A DNA stretch of 57,518 nt from NCBI GenBank assembly GCA_030373045.1, contig JAUCPW010000005.1, forward strand, positions 1-57,518, read 5' to 3'. Positions 23,840 through 32,351 of this stretch are shown piece after piece. The translations under genes and the position numbers were made by a program. The DNA comes from Candidatus Fermentibacter sp. (GTDB taxonomy: Bacteria; Fermentibacterota; Fermentibacteria; Fermentibacterales; Fermentibacteraceae). Every line of letters begins with the position of its first letter. Position 1 is the first letter of the stretch. The notes under the pieces were generated by a model. It was not told the origin of the DNA. It saw only the letters and a list, made by a program, of their open reading frames with translations, and ran no database searches.

Positions 23840-26341
23840 GTGTTCCTTTCGACGGCTGCGGTCATTCTGAGCCTATCGGTACCGGAGCCGGCGGGCGCTC
23901 CCGTGGCCGGCTTCTCCATGACGGAGCGGTGCCCCCTCGAGGAGCATCCCGCCTCGTTCTCCGGCCTTTCCGCTAGCCATCTCGACAGGAGCGACTCCGA
24001 CGTCCTGGTGATCGTGTCGTCCTCCGTCGCCGCCCCCCTCTCCGGCAGGCTCGTCCGGTTCCAGCAGGACCTCGAGGCCGAGGGCTTCGACGTCGTCGTC
24101 GAGCAGATGTCGGGCGGCGACGCGGAGGATCTCCGCGCGCAGATCCAGGGCCATCCGGGCCTGGGCGGGGCGATCCTGGTGGGATGGCTGCCCGCCGCCT
24201 GGTACGAGATGGACGAATGGGGCGGACCCCACGAGGAGTTCCCCCTCGACCTCTTCTTCATGGATACCGACGGGGTCTGGGGTGATGCCGACGGCGACGG
24301 GATGTACGACTCCCACGCCGGAGACGTCGGGGCCGAGATCTGGGTGGGGCGCATAGACGCCCATGCAGTCGAGTTCGGGGGCGAGATCGAGATGCTCGCA
24401 GGCTTCCTCGACAAGAACCACTTCTACCGCACCGGCGCGATGTCGGTGCCCGCAAGGGCGCTGGCCTTCAACGACGACGACTGGGCCTTCTACGAAGACT
24501 GCGGCCTCTACTCCATCTACTCCACCGTCGACGTCTACAACGACGAGAACCAGACGACCGCCTCGTTGTACCGCGACCGCCTGGCCCACGGCTACGAGTT
24601 CGTCCACCTGATGTCGCACTCCTCGCCCTGGGGGCACACCTTCAAGACGACTTCGGGCTACTCGGGGACCGTCATGGCCCCGGAGATAGCCCAGATCAAC
24701 CCGCAGACCGTCTTCGTCCAGCTCTTCGCATGCTCCAACTGCCGCTGGACCGAGCCCAACTGCCTCGGCAACTGGTACCTGTTCGGGGAGGACTACTGCC
24801 AGCTCGCCATCGGGTCGACGAAGACCGGTTCCATGCTCGATTTCGAGGTCTTCTACGAACCCATCGGCGACGGGGTCATCCCCGGCGCGGCGTTCGAGAC
24901 CTGGATGAACGCTGTCGGCATCTACGACGAGGCATGGCACTACGGCTGCGTGCTCCTCGGCGATCCCACGATCAGGCCGATGGGCGGGGCGGCCGCCGCA
25001 TCCCTGCCTCCGTCGGGCGGAACCGGCCACGGAGGAGACAGGGCCTGGGCGCAGGTCTCGACCAGCACCCATTCCGACTGCTATCCCGCCGTCGCCGGGG
25101 ATGCGGGCGACCTCTGGGTGGCCTGGATGACCGGGGGCACCGCACGACTCGACATAGCCGCCAGGCACTTCGACGGCTCCTCGTGGGAGGCGGTGACCGT
25201 GGTCGACTCCGACGAATACTGGGACGTGCAGCCCGCCCTGGCGCTCGACGCATCGGGCCAGCCCTGGCTGGCCTGGGCCAGCTTCGAGGAGGCGAGCTAC
25301 GGTTACGACATCATGATCGCCCATGGAGCGGGGTTCGGCACCATCTCCACCCTTGTCGACGGATCGGGGTACGACGTGGATCCCTCCCTCTCCCTGGCGG
25401 GCGGGAAGCTCTGGCTGACCTGGCAGACATGGCGCAGGGGCGAGGGCGACATCATGGTCAGGACGGTCGACGGGACCTTCCCCGAGACCATCCTGTCGGG
25501 CTCCGAGGGCTCCGAGGACTTCTCGCCCGTCAGCGCGTCCGACGGGTCGGGATACGTCCATGCCGCCTGGGTCAGGAGCGACCAGACCGGTGACAGGATC
25601 ATGTGGTCGCGCGGGAACTCCTCGGGCTTCTCCGCCCCCGTGGCGGTCACCTCCGCGGGATGCTTCTCGCGTTCGCCGTCCCTGTCGTTCGCGGGAGGGA
25701 TGATGCGCCTGGTCTGGCAGGAGGGCGACGCGGCCGGCACGGGCACTTCGATAAGGTTCATGACCTGGGACGGAAGCTCCTGGAGCGCCCCCGTGACCAT
25801 CCACTCCACCGGCCTGGAGACGGTGTGCCTGCCGGTGGCCGGCACATCCCCCACGGGCGGCCTGTTCACGGCATGGCAGCAGGGGCGCGGATCGGCCGCG
25901 AGGCTCTGGTCATCGACATATACGGGATCGGACTGGTCGACCCCCGCCCTCCTGCTCGACACCGGGGGGCCCGCATGGACCCCGGCCCTCTGCGGAGGGG
26001 TCATAGCCTGGGCCGGCGACGAATCCGGCTCGGACTGGAACATCTGGGTGTCCCTAGAGGGCGGGGTCGGTATGGAGTCACCCCAGGAGCCCGCCATCGA
26101 GGGTGTGGCACTCCTTCGGAACCCGGTGCGCGGAACGGCTCTCCTGTCGGTGCCCGCCGGCTGGACCGACGCCGGCGTGACGGTGATGGACCTGGCCGGG
26201 CGGATAGTCGCCACCGCCTCGGCAGCCGTCGAAGGGGGAGTAGCGGAATTCTCCTGCGCGAGCCTGCCGTCGGGGACATATCTCCTCGGCGTGACCTGCG
26301 GAGGGGAGACCTCCAGCCTCAGGATGACCGTGATCCGCTGA
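23840..26341 (+). CDS. Peptidase C25 (gingipain-like) with type IX secretion C-terminal domain
   Basis: The 833-residue protein has a weak N-terminal signal (residues 1-20) and a caspase-like C25 domain at about 50-390. Its catalytic pair is H260 in HLMSHSSPWGH and C298 in QLFACSNCRW. Before it, DTDGVWGDADGDGMYD (142-157) is a calcium-loop-like stretch. Residues 410-740 carry repeated Trp-rich beta segments (GDLWVAWMTGG, GQPWLAWASFEE, GKLWLTWQTW), consistent with a beta-propeller. The last 75 residues (LLRNPVRGTALL to LRMTVIR, with VTVMDLAGRIV) are a type A sorting domain of T9SS substrates. GTG 23840 follows GAGGAGG. It probably degrades extracellular protein. Confidence 0.88.
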   Translation: MFLSTAAVILSLSVPEPAGAPVAGFSMTERCPLEEHPASFSGLSASHLDRSDSDVLVIVSSSVAAPLSGRLVRFQQDLEAEGFDVVVEQMSGGDAEDLRAQIQGHPGLGGAILVGWLPAAWYEMDEWGGPHEEFPLDLFFMDTDGVWGDADGDGMYDSHAGDVGAEIWVGRIDAHAVEFGGEIEMLAGFLDKNHFYRTGAMSVPARALAFNDDDWAFYEDCGLYSIYSTVDVYNDENQTTASLYRDRLAHGYEFVHLMSHSSPWGHTFKTTSGYSGTVMAPEIAQINPQTVFVQLFACSNCRWTEPNCLGNWYLFGEDYCQLAIGSTKTGSMLDFEVFYEPIGDGVIPGAAFETWMNAVGIYDEAWHYGCVLLGDPTIRPMGGAAAASLPPSGGTGHGGDRAWAQVSTSTHSDCYPAVAGDAGDLWVAWMTGGTARLDIAARHFDGSSWEAVTVVDSDEYWDVQPALALDASGQPWLAWASFEEASYGYDIMIAHGAGFGTISTLVDGSGYDVDPSLSLAGGKLWLTWQTWRRGEGDIMVRTVDGTFPETILSGSEGSEDFSPVSASDGSGYVHAAWVRSDQTGDRIMWSRGNSSGFSAPVAVTSAGCFSRSPSLSFAGGMMRLVWQEGDAAGTGTSIRFMTWDGSSWSAPVTIHSTGLETVCLPVAGTSPTGGLFTAWQQGRGSAARLWSSTYTGSDWSTPALLLDTGGPAWTPALCGGVIAWAGDESGSDWNIWVSLEGGVGMESPQEPAIEGVALLRNPVRGTALLSVPAGWTDAGVTVMDLAGRIVATASAAVEGGVAEFSCASLPSGTYLLGVTCGGETSSLRMTVIR

Positions 26342-26370
26342 CGGACTGCCGGAAGGGCCTGCAATGGACA

Positions 26371-26394
26371 GGGGGGAGGACCGGCCCTCCCCCC
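26371..26394. terminator. Hairpin between convergent genes
   Basis: GGGGGGAGG (26371-26379) and CCTCCCCCC (26386-26394) form a perfect 9-bp stem with a six-base loop. It lies between the C25 gene (+) and the S9 gene (-), which converge here. There is no T-tract on either side, so termination by this stem alone is uncertain. Confidence 0.55.
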
Positions 26395-26425
26395 CTCCGC
26401 TTCCGGGCCTTCGCCCGGAATCCGT

Positions 26426-28354
26426 CTACTCGACGACGGTCGCCGTGGAGCCTTCCACGGGAGCCCAGGGCTCGAAGCGCACGCCATCGATGTGCCCGGC
26501 CAGGAACTCCTCCATCCGGCCCGCGAAGTCGAGGTTGTTGGCCTCGAGAGCAAAGCCGTGTCCCTCGTCGGCGTAGAGCACGTACTCCACGGGAGTGCCG
26601 ACGGCTCTGAGTGCTGCGACGAGCTGGTCGCTCTCGGCCTGGACCACGCGGGGATCGTTGGCGCCCTGGATCACCAGGAGCGGCGTCCTGATCTCACCGG
26701 CATGGTTCAGGGGCGACCTGTCGGCGAGCATCGCCGAATCGGCCGAGAGGCTCCCGATCCGGACGTCGAACAGGGCGTCCATCGGCCTCCAGTAGGCCGG
26801 GACGCTCTGCCGGAAGGTGATCAGGTCGGAGGGGCCGAAGAGGTCCACCGCGGCGGCGTAGAGGTCCGGCGTGAACGCGACTCCGGCCAGGGTGGCGTAT
26901 CCGCCGAAGGAGGCCCCGACTATCGAGAGCCTTTCAGGGTCTGCATATCCCTGATCGACCGCCCACTGCACGGCGTCGGTCAGATCGTCCTGCATCGCGC
27001 CGCCCCACTCCCTGTTCGCCGCATTGAGGAACTCCCTGCCGAAGCCCGTCGAGCCCCTGAAGTTCACCTGCAGGACCGCGAAGCCCCTGTTGGCCAGGAG
27101 CTGCGATATGGGATCGTAGCCGTAGCTGTCGCGGGCCCAGGGCCCGCCGTGGACGAACAGCACCAGGGGCAGTCCGGTGGAATCGACCCCGACGGGCAGT
27201 GTGAGGTAGGACGGGAGCATCAGGCCGTCCCTGGCGGGGATCAGCAGGGGCCGCACATCTGCGAGGTCGTAGTCCTCGAGGGCCGGTATGGCGCTGAAGA
27301 GGAGGCGGGCCGTGCCGGCCCGCCTGTCGTAGAGGTAGTAGCTGACGGGATTGGACGGGCTGTAGTACCCGACGATCCAGACATCCTCCGCGCGGTCGCT
27401 CGAGGCGATGAAGAAGTCGCCCTCCGCCACCGTGGAGAGGAAGTCGAAGTCGGCCTGCAGGGCGGGGTCGAGGATCTCGACCCTGAGCCTGAGGTAGGTG
27501 AAGGTTATCGCCCGGGGAGTGACGGTCTCCTCGTCGAAGAAGACCCCGCCGGCATCGCAAAGGGGATCGGACGCGAGCACGGTCTCCTCGCCCGAGGCGA
27601 GGTCGTACCTGACGAGACGGGACGTGTTCGAGCCCAGGGTGCTGTTCAGATAGATGCCCGAGCCGTCCTTCGTCATCCGGACGGGGTACACCATCTCCTC
27701 CGGGCCCCAGGAGAGGAACGGCGTCCAGTTCCCCTCCGGGTCCTTCGACATGAGCATCTGCCCGCCCTCGCCGTCCATGGCGTAGGCGACCCTGACGGTC
27801 AGGTCCTCGTCGGGTATCCAGCCCAGGACGAACCCGGGGTTGCCCTCGACCGGGGTCAGTTCGCCGGTGATCAGATCGGCCTCGTAGACGTCGAAGAGCA
27901 TCGGGTCGTCCGCGTTCATCTCTATGAGCACCGTGTCGGGCCGGTCCCTGTCGGTGGCGCTCACATATGCCTTCACGCCCTCGTACGGGGTGAGGTCGGT
28001 CACTTCGCCGGTGGAGACGTCGAGCCTGTAGACGTGTGTGTTCTCCTCGCCGGCCTGGTCCTGCATGTAGAGGATGTGGCGGCCGTTCTCGGCCCAGAAG
28101 TAGTCGGTCACCCCCCTGCCCTCGTCGAAGGTGATCTGCCTGGGATCGGTGCCGTCGGCGTCCATGAGCCAGAGGTTCAGCACGTCACCCGCGGGGGCCA
28201 CGTAGGCGATCAGGGAGCCGTCGGGCGACAGCGCCGGTGCGATGCGCTCCGGGTTGCCGAAGAGGACCTGCCTCGGGATCATGCCGGGCAGCCCGGCGTA
28301 TGCGGCCTGGGCGACACAGAGGGTCGCCGCGGTGAGGGCCCAGCGGATCTTCAT
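26426..28354 (-). CDS. Secreted S9-family prolyl oligopeptidase / acylaminoacyl peptidase
   Basis: The 642-residue protein has a clean signal peptide (MKIRWALTAATLCVAQ, cut after AYA). A beta-propeller of WD/TolB-like repeats follows (LSPDGSLIAYVAP and FWAENGRHILYMQDQ). The C-terminal alpha/beta hydrolase shows LVLFVHGGPWARD, the nucleophile elbow GASFGGYATLAG, the acid in VIQGANDPRV, and the His in YADEGHGFA. This is the S9C type that trims peptides, often after proline or acylated residues. The start is supported by GGAGGAAG eight bases upstream. It probably works in the periplasm on peptides released by the C25 and S8 peptidases (inference). Confidence 0.92.
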   Translation of the reverse strand: MKIRWALTAATLCVAQAAYAGLPGMIPRQVLFGNPERIAPALSPDGSLIAYVAPAGDVLNLWLMDADGTDPRQITFDEGRGVTDYFWAENGRHILYMQDQAGEENTHVYRLDVSTGEVTDLTPYEGVKAYVSATDRDRPDTVLIEMNADDPMLFDVYEADLITGELTPVEGNPGFVLGWIPDEDLTVRVAYAMDGEGGQMLMSKDPEGNWTPFLSWGPEEMVYPVRMTKDGSGIYLNSTLGSNTSRLVRYDLASGEETVLASDPLCDAGGVFFDEETVTPRAITFTYLRLRVEILDPALQADFDFLSTVAEGDFFIASSDRAEDVWIVGYYSPSNPVSYYLYDRRAGTARLLFSAIPALEDYDLADVRPLLIPARDGLMLPSYLTLPVGVDSTGLPLVLFVHGGPWARDSYGYDPISQLLANRGFAVLQVNFRGSTGFGREFLNAANREWGGAMQDDLTDAVQWAVDQGYADPERLSIVGASFGGYATLAGVAFTPDLYAAAVDLFGPSDLITFRQSVPAYWRPMDALFDVRIGSLSADSAMLADRSPLNHAGEIRTPLLVIQGANDPRVVQAESDQLVAALRAVGTPVEYVLYADEGHGFALEANNLDFAGRMEEFLAGHIDGVRFEPWAPVEGSTATVVE

Positions 28355-28398
28355 CTCGTTCTTCCTCCAGAGTCGATGGATGATGTCTCGGAGACCGG

Positions 28399-28426
28399 AG
28401 TATATCCCGGGGGACGGATTCGTAAA
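28399..28426 (-). promoter_or_regulatory. Promoter of the S9 peptidase gene
   Basis: On the minus strand, TTTACG (28426-28421) and TATACT (28404-28399) are 16 bases apart, 45 bases before the start codon. The -10 matches 5/6 and the -35 about 4/6. The opposite-strand gene at 28500 begins 70 bases away, so this is a divergent promoter region. Confidence 0.5.
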
Positions 28427-28499
28427 GCGCCCCGCCCCGGCGGCGCACGTCTGGTGCCGTATCCGGACGGGCCTGGTATGTTCCGGGAGGAGGTGGATC

Positions 28500-28985
28500 A
28501 TGACAGAGTCCATGTTCGACTCGGAAGGCAGGATAAGGATCCCGGAGCAGGAGAGGGCCGCGGCGGCGCCCTCGGAGAGCGTGATCGTGAACGCGGCGTA
28601 CTGCCCGATGGGGCACAACCTGGTCTCCGTCGACCACGAGGTCTGCGGGTACCCTGGCATCCTGCTGAGGTTCGTCTCGCAGGCCGGCGAGGGGCTCGTG
28701 GTCCTCTCGGCGAGGCTGGGCGACCCCGGCAAGGCCATCGTGAAGGGCAGGATCGAACCCGACGAGCTCGCATCGCTATCCTGCCCCGAATGCGGAACGG
28801 CGCTGGACATCCTCGGGCACTGCACCTGCCAGCCCGACGCCGTCCAGGTGCTGGCATACCTCTACCCGAGGCGCGATCCCTACCAGGCCATCGCGTTCTG
28901 CAACTCCCTGACATGCGACAACTCCGCGGTGATCCGGTCGGGCGAGGCCATCAAGGCGCACACCGGCACTCCCTGGCAGGGGTAG
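28500..28985 (+). CDS. Unknown Cys-rich (zinc-ribbon-like) protein
   Basis: I do not recognise this 161-residue protein. It has paired cysteines: CPMGHNL at 35-41, a lone Cys near 50, CPECG about 98, and CTC about 110. These could build one or two zinc sites. There is no signal peptide or membrane helix, so it is probably cytosolic. ATG 28500 follows GGGAGGAGG with good spacing. The next gene begins only four bases after its stop, so it is cotranscribed with the DUF1028 protein, although the products look unrelated. A zinc-binding regulator or small scaffold is possible. Confidence 0.7.
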   Translation: MTESMFDSEGRIRIPEQERAAAAPSESVIVNAAYCPMGHNLVSVDHEVCGYPGILLRFVSQAGEGLVVLSARLGDPGKAIVKGRIEPDELASLSCPECGTALDILGHCTCQPDAVQVLAYLYPRRDPYQAIAFCNSLTCDNSAVIRSGEAIKAHTGTPWQG

Positions 28986-28989
28986 GGGC

Positions 28990-30072
28990 ATGCAGGCGGC
29001 GCTGCTCCCGCTCGTCCTCGCCTGTGCCCTCCCGGGCGCGCAGGACGGCCTGGTCTGCTCGACCTTCTCGATAGCCGCGGTCGACACGGCCTCGGGCGAA
29101 TGCGGGGTGGCCGTGGCCTCGCGCGTTCTCGCCGTCGGGACGATAGTCCCCTGGGTCGAGTGCGGCAGCGGTGCGGTGGCCACGCAGGCGCTCGTGAACG
29201 TCTCGCTCGGGCCCTCCGGGCTCGAACTCCTCGAAGGCGGGCTTTCCGCTGACGAAGCACTCGAGATCCTTCTCGAATCCGATTCCTCGTTCCAGGACCG
29301 CCAGCTCGGGATCGTCGACGCCGACGGAGGCTCGGCGACCTTCACGGGTTCCGGCACGTCGGCCTGGGCCGGAGGCGTCTCCGGGCCGGGATATGCCATA
29401 CAGGGCAACATCCTGACAGGTCCGGAGGTGGTGGCGGCGATGGAGGAGGCGTTCCTCGGCACGGAGGGGCCCCTCGCGTACAGGCTGGTGCGGGCGCTCG
29501 CCGCGGGGGACTCGGCTGGCGGCGACAGCAGGGGGAGGCAGTCCGCGGCGATGCTTGTGAACAGGCCCGGAGGAGGCTATCAGGGCGTCGGGGACGTCCT
29601 GGTCGACATCCGGGTCGACGATCATGCAGACCCGGTCGGGGAGCTCTCGAGGATCTACGCCCTCTGGGAGCCCGTATTCATGATCCAGGTCTATGCCGAC
29701 GCCGCAAGGGAGCCCGAGCTGGGACACCTGGCCGGCATGATCGACAGGGCGCTGTCGTCGGGCGAGCGCGATCCGCAGACCCTCAACGCCTTCGCCTGGA
29801 CCCTCGCCGAGAGGGGGCTCGAGCCGGAGACGGCTGTGGAGCTCGCCACGGAGGCCCTCATGCTCGCTCCCGACGACACGAACATCATGGACACCCTGGC
29901 CGAGGCGCTCTATGCGGCGGGGAGATACGACGAGGCTGTCGCCTGGGAGGCGGAGGCGCTGCGCAGGGAGCCGGACAACGAATGGTACCGGGATCAGCTC
30001 GCGAAGTTCACGGAAGCGCTCGAATCGCTCGAGAGCCGGGAACGGCCATCACCCTGTCTTCGCAGCAGATGA
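28990..30072 (+). CDS. Secreted DUF1028 protein with C-terminal TPR repeats
   Basis: The 360-residue protein has a signal-like N-terminus (MQAALLPLVLACALPGA). DUF1028 follows, about residues 20-235, with CSTFSIAAVDTASGECGVAVAS, ATQALVN and YAIQGNILTG. DUF1028 has an Ntn-hydrolase-like fold with unproven activity. Residues 250-340 are a TPR pair (TLNAFAWTLAERGLEPETA and IMDTLAEALYAAGRYDEAV). The ATG directly follows the upstream stop. The final ten residues (RERPSPCLRSR) look frameshifted. A near-copy of the preceding 35 bases lies 73 bases downstream in another frame and would give the more TPR-like end AKFMEALESLERAPI. Confidence 0.85.
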   Translation: MQAALLPLVLACALPGAQDGLVCSTFSIAAVDTASGECGVAVASRVLAVGTIVPWVECGSGAVATQALVNVSLGPSGLELLEGGLSADEALEILLESDSSFQDRQLGIVDADGGSATFTGSGTSAWAGGVSGPGYAIQGNILTGPEVVAAMEEAFLGTEGPLAYRLVRALAAGDSAGGDSRGRQSAAMLVNRPGGGYQGVGDVLVDIRVDDHADPVGELSRIYALWEPVFMIQVYADAAREPELGHLAGMIDRALSSGERDPQTLNAFAWTLAERGLEPETAVELATEALMLAPDDTNIMDTLAEALYAAGRYDEAVAWEAEALRREPDNEWYRDQLAKFTEALESLESRERPSPCLRSR

Positions 30073-30108
30073 CGCGAAGTTCATGGAGGCGCTCGAATCG
30101 CTCGAGAG
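30001..30108 (+). repeat. Imperfect direct repeat at the 3' end of the DUF1028 gene
   Basis: The 35-bp units 30001-30035 and 30074-30108 differ at two positions and are offset by 73 bases, which shifts the frame. The first lies inside the DUF1028 coding end. The second lies just after its stop and encodes AKFMEALESLE in another frame. The differences mean the duplication is not very recent. Confidence 0.85.
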
Positions 30109-30190
30109 GGCTCCGATCGAAATCATATGAGGCCTGCCGGGCACCTGTGACAGTGGGTCACGCCGGCCGGCCGGATCCGGAGGTGGAAGC

Positions 30191-31117
30191 TTGAGCCCGC
30201 TTTTCCTCGCGGCAGCGGTGGATACAGTAGTGGCGCCCTATCATGACCAGATCTACGTGCACGAATGGGGCGCCGTGGTCTACAGGCGCGACGTCGTGGA
30301 GGCGGCGGGCGACGCCGGCGGCCCCTGGGTCGACTACTCCCAGATCATGGCCGAGGCTCCGGTGATCTACATCTACGGGCCGGAGTTCACGGGCGACCTG
30401 ACCGTCCGCTCCCAGGGCGACATCGTGAACACGTACCCCGAGCCGGACGAGTCGTTCAGGATCGACGAATCGGTGGCGGGCGGCGCCTCCGCCGTCAGGT
30501 GGAGCTCAATCTCGACGGAGTGCCCGTACCTGGTCGAGCAGCCCTGGATGCACTCGCCGGCCGAGGAGACGATCGCGGGCTTCGACTGGGCCACGCGGAT
30601 GTGGAGGCAGACGGAGTCCCTGATCATCAACCGGGAGTCGGACTCCTTCTCGGACATGTTCCTCTACTACGAGACGTCCTTCGAGCCCGGATCGTTCCCC
30701 CTCCCGCTCCCGGGGAGCATCAGCGACGGACATCCGCAGGTGATCCCGGTATCGGGCGAGGTGCTGGTGCTCTTCCGGCCGGACATGGACTGGATGGGGC
30801 TCGGGCTGGTGGACGCCGACGACCTGGACGAGCTGGGGAACGACATTGAGATCACAGGCGAGTACTCGTCCGAACTCGCCCTGGAGACCGTTACGGAGTG
30901 GGCGGAGGGCGAGCTGAAGGAGCCCGAGATCCGCGCGATGTGGGGCACCTGGGAGCCCTATGCCCTCTACGGCGACTGGGAGGGGCAGTACCTCGTGATC
31001 TTCCCCATCCCCTCGGCCATGATCCCGCGAATAAGCACCCTGGAGCTCACGAGCGAATCCGGGCTGCCGGTGGAGTACCACAGGTTCTTCCTGGGGCTCG
31101 CCCCTGTGGAGCCCTGA
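30191..31117 (+). CDS. Unknown secreted-type protein with VHEWG motif
   Basis: This 308-residue protein is not one I can name. It begins SPLFLAAAVDTVVAPYHDQIYVHEWGAVVYRRD. The VHEWG core is shared with a set of uncharacterised bacterial exported proteins. The rest alternates beta-type segments (VIYIYGPEFTGDLTVRS, EVLVLFRPDMDWMGLG, YLVIFPIPSAMIP) with acidic loops, and there are no membrane helices. The TTG at 30191 follows a CCGGAGG site by six bases; the short hydrophobic start could be a weak export signal. It lies 118 bases after the DUF1028 gene with no clear promoter between, so they may be cotranscribed. Confidence 0.65.
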   Translation: MSPLFLAAAVDTVVAPYHDQIYVHEWGAVVYRRDVVEAAGDAGGPWVDYSQIMAEAPVIYIYGPEFTGDLTVRSQGDIVNTYPEPDESFRIDESVAGGASAVRWSSISTECPYLVEQPWMHSPAEETIAGFDWATRMWRQTESLIINRESDSFSDMFLYYETSFEPGSFPLPLPGSISDGHPQVIPVSGEVLVLFRPDMDWMGLGLVDADDLDELGNDIEITGEYSSELALETVTEWAEGELKEPEIRAMWGTWEPYALYGDWEGQYLVIFPIPSAMIPRISTLELTSESGLPVEYHRFFLGLAPVEP

Positions 31118-31126
31118 GGCCGGCTG

Positions 31127-32350
31127 CTAGGGAGAGGGATTCCGGGGCCGGCGGGCCCCGGCCGAGAGCCGCCCCGTGAGCCAGGCCCAGTAGAGGTTGC
31201 AGCCCCCGACGGGGCCGAACGCGTCGAGGACCTCGCCTGCGAAATGGAGGCCGGGGTGCAGCCTGCTCTCGAGGCTCGCCGGATCGACCTCCTCGAGCGC
31301 CACGCCGCCTCCGGTGACCTCGGCCTCGTCCCAGCCGCAGTTCCCCGAGACCGGCAGAGGGCATGCCGACAGGACGGCCAGGAGCGACATCCTGCCCTCC
31401 CTGGCCAGGTCGGCGAAGCGGATGGATGGATCGAGGCCGGCCCTTTCCACGATGAGCCCCGCCAGCCTCGACGGCAGGTGCGGTTCCAGCGCCTTCCTGA
31501 CCAGCCCCCTCCCGGCCAGGAGCACCTCCTCCCAGGCCTTCCGGTCCAGCCCGCCCCAGGAGACGGAGAGTGCAGCCGTCCGGGGTCCTGTCGAGGCGTG
31601 TGACGCGTCCATGACGACCGGTCCGCTGAAACCCCTGTGCGTGAACAGGAGAGGCCCGCGGACCGAGAACGGCCTGCCTTCGAAGACGGACGAGATCGTC
31701 GCCTCGACGACGATGCCCGAAAGGCTCCCGAAGCCGGGATCGCCGGAGAGAAGCGGCACCAGCGCGGGATAGACCGGCCTGACGGTATGGCCCAGCCGAG
31801 CAGCCTCCGCGAACCCCCAGCCCCCGCTGCCGGTGCCGGGCCACGACCTGCCGCCGGTCGCCAGCACCACCCTGTCCGACTCCACGGATTCGCCGCACTC
31901 GAGCGAAACAGTCCACCCGCGCTCCGAGGGCGAGATGCCGGAGACACGGCTCCGGTAGCGGAACACGGCTCCCGCCCTTTTCGCGATCCCCTCCAGAGCC
32001 CCCGTCACTGCCGGGGCGCCTCCGGGGACCGCGAAGAGCTTCCCGGTGGCGGCCTCGGGCTCGATCCCGACCCCCGCCTCGCGGGCGAAGAACGAGCGGG
32101 CCTCCCCGGGCGACCATCCCCTGAGGATCTTCGCCAGGCTGTTCCGGGACGACGAGGTGACGTACGCCGACGGATCGGCGGCCGCGGGCAGGATGTTGCA
32201 CCTGCCCCCGCCGGTGAGCGAGAGCTTCGCCCCGGGCCTGTCGTTCTGGTCGAGCACCAGCACGCCCGTGCCCGGGGATGCGACCATGGCCGCCGCCATC
32301 AGGCCGGAAGCCCCCGCCCCGATGACGATGGCGTCGAACCGCTCTGCCAG
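31127..32350 (-). CDS. HI0933-family FAD/NAD(P) flavoprotein (YhiN type), probable CTG start
   Basis: The 407-residue flavoprotein has LTGGGRCNI, the mark of the HI0933/YhiN family, then VVLATGGRSWPGTGSGG, LLFTHRGFSGPVVM, and the C-terminal VTGGGVALEEVDPASLESRLHPGLHFAGEVLDAFGPVGGCNLYWAW, where the isoalloxazine sits. The dinucleotide-binding motif IVIGAGASGLMAA lies upstream of the first ATG (32299). An in-frame TAG just ahead leaves CTG 32350 as the only plausible start. It stands six bases after a GGGGGAA site and one base after the adaptor gene stop. Its substrate is unknown. It is the last gene of the RND operon. Confidence 0.82.
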   Translation of the reverse strand: MAERFDAIVIGAGASGLMAAAMVASPGTGVLVLDQNDRPGAKLSLTGGGRCNILPAAADPSAYVTSSSRNSLAKILRGWSPGEARSFFAREAGVGIEPEAATGKLFAVPGGAPAVTGALEGIAKRAGAVFRYRSRVSGISPSERGWTVSLECGESVESDRVVLATGGRSWPGTGSGGWGFAEAARLGHTVRPVYPALVPLLSGDPGFGSLSGIVVEATISSVFEGRPFSVRGPLLFTHRGFSGPVVMDASHASTGPRTAALSVSWGGLDRKAWEEVLLAGRGLVRKALEPHLPSRLAGLIVERAGLDPSIRFADLAREGRMSLLAVLSACPLPVSGNCGWDEAEVTGGGVALEEVDPASLESRLHPGLHFAGEVLDAFGPVGGCNLYWAWLTGRLSAGARRPRNPSP

Positions 32351-32351
32351 G

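Noticed and set aside
28484-28499. TATGTT-type -10 ahead of the Cys-rich protein gene
   Set aside because: The sequence TATGTTCC resembles the S8 peptidase -10, but no -35 lies 16-18 bases upstream and it is too close to the start codon.
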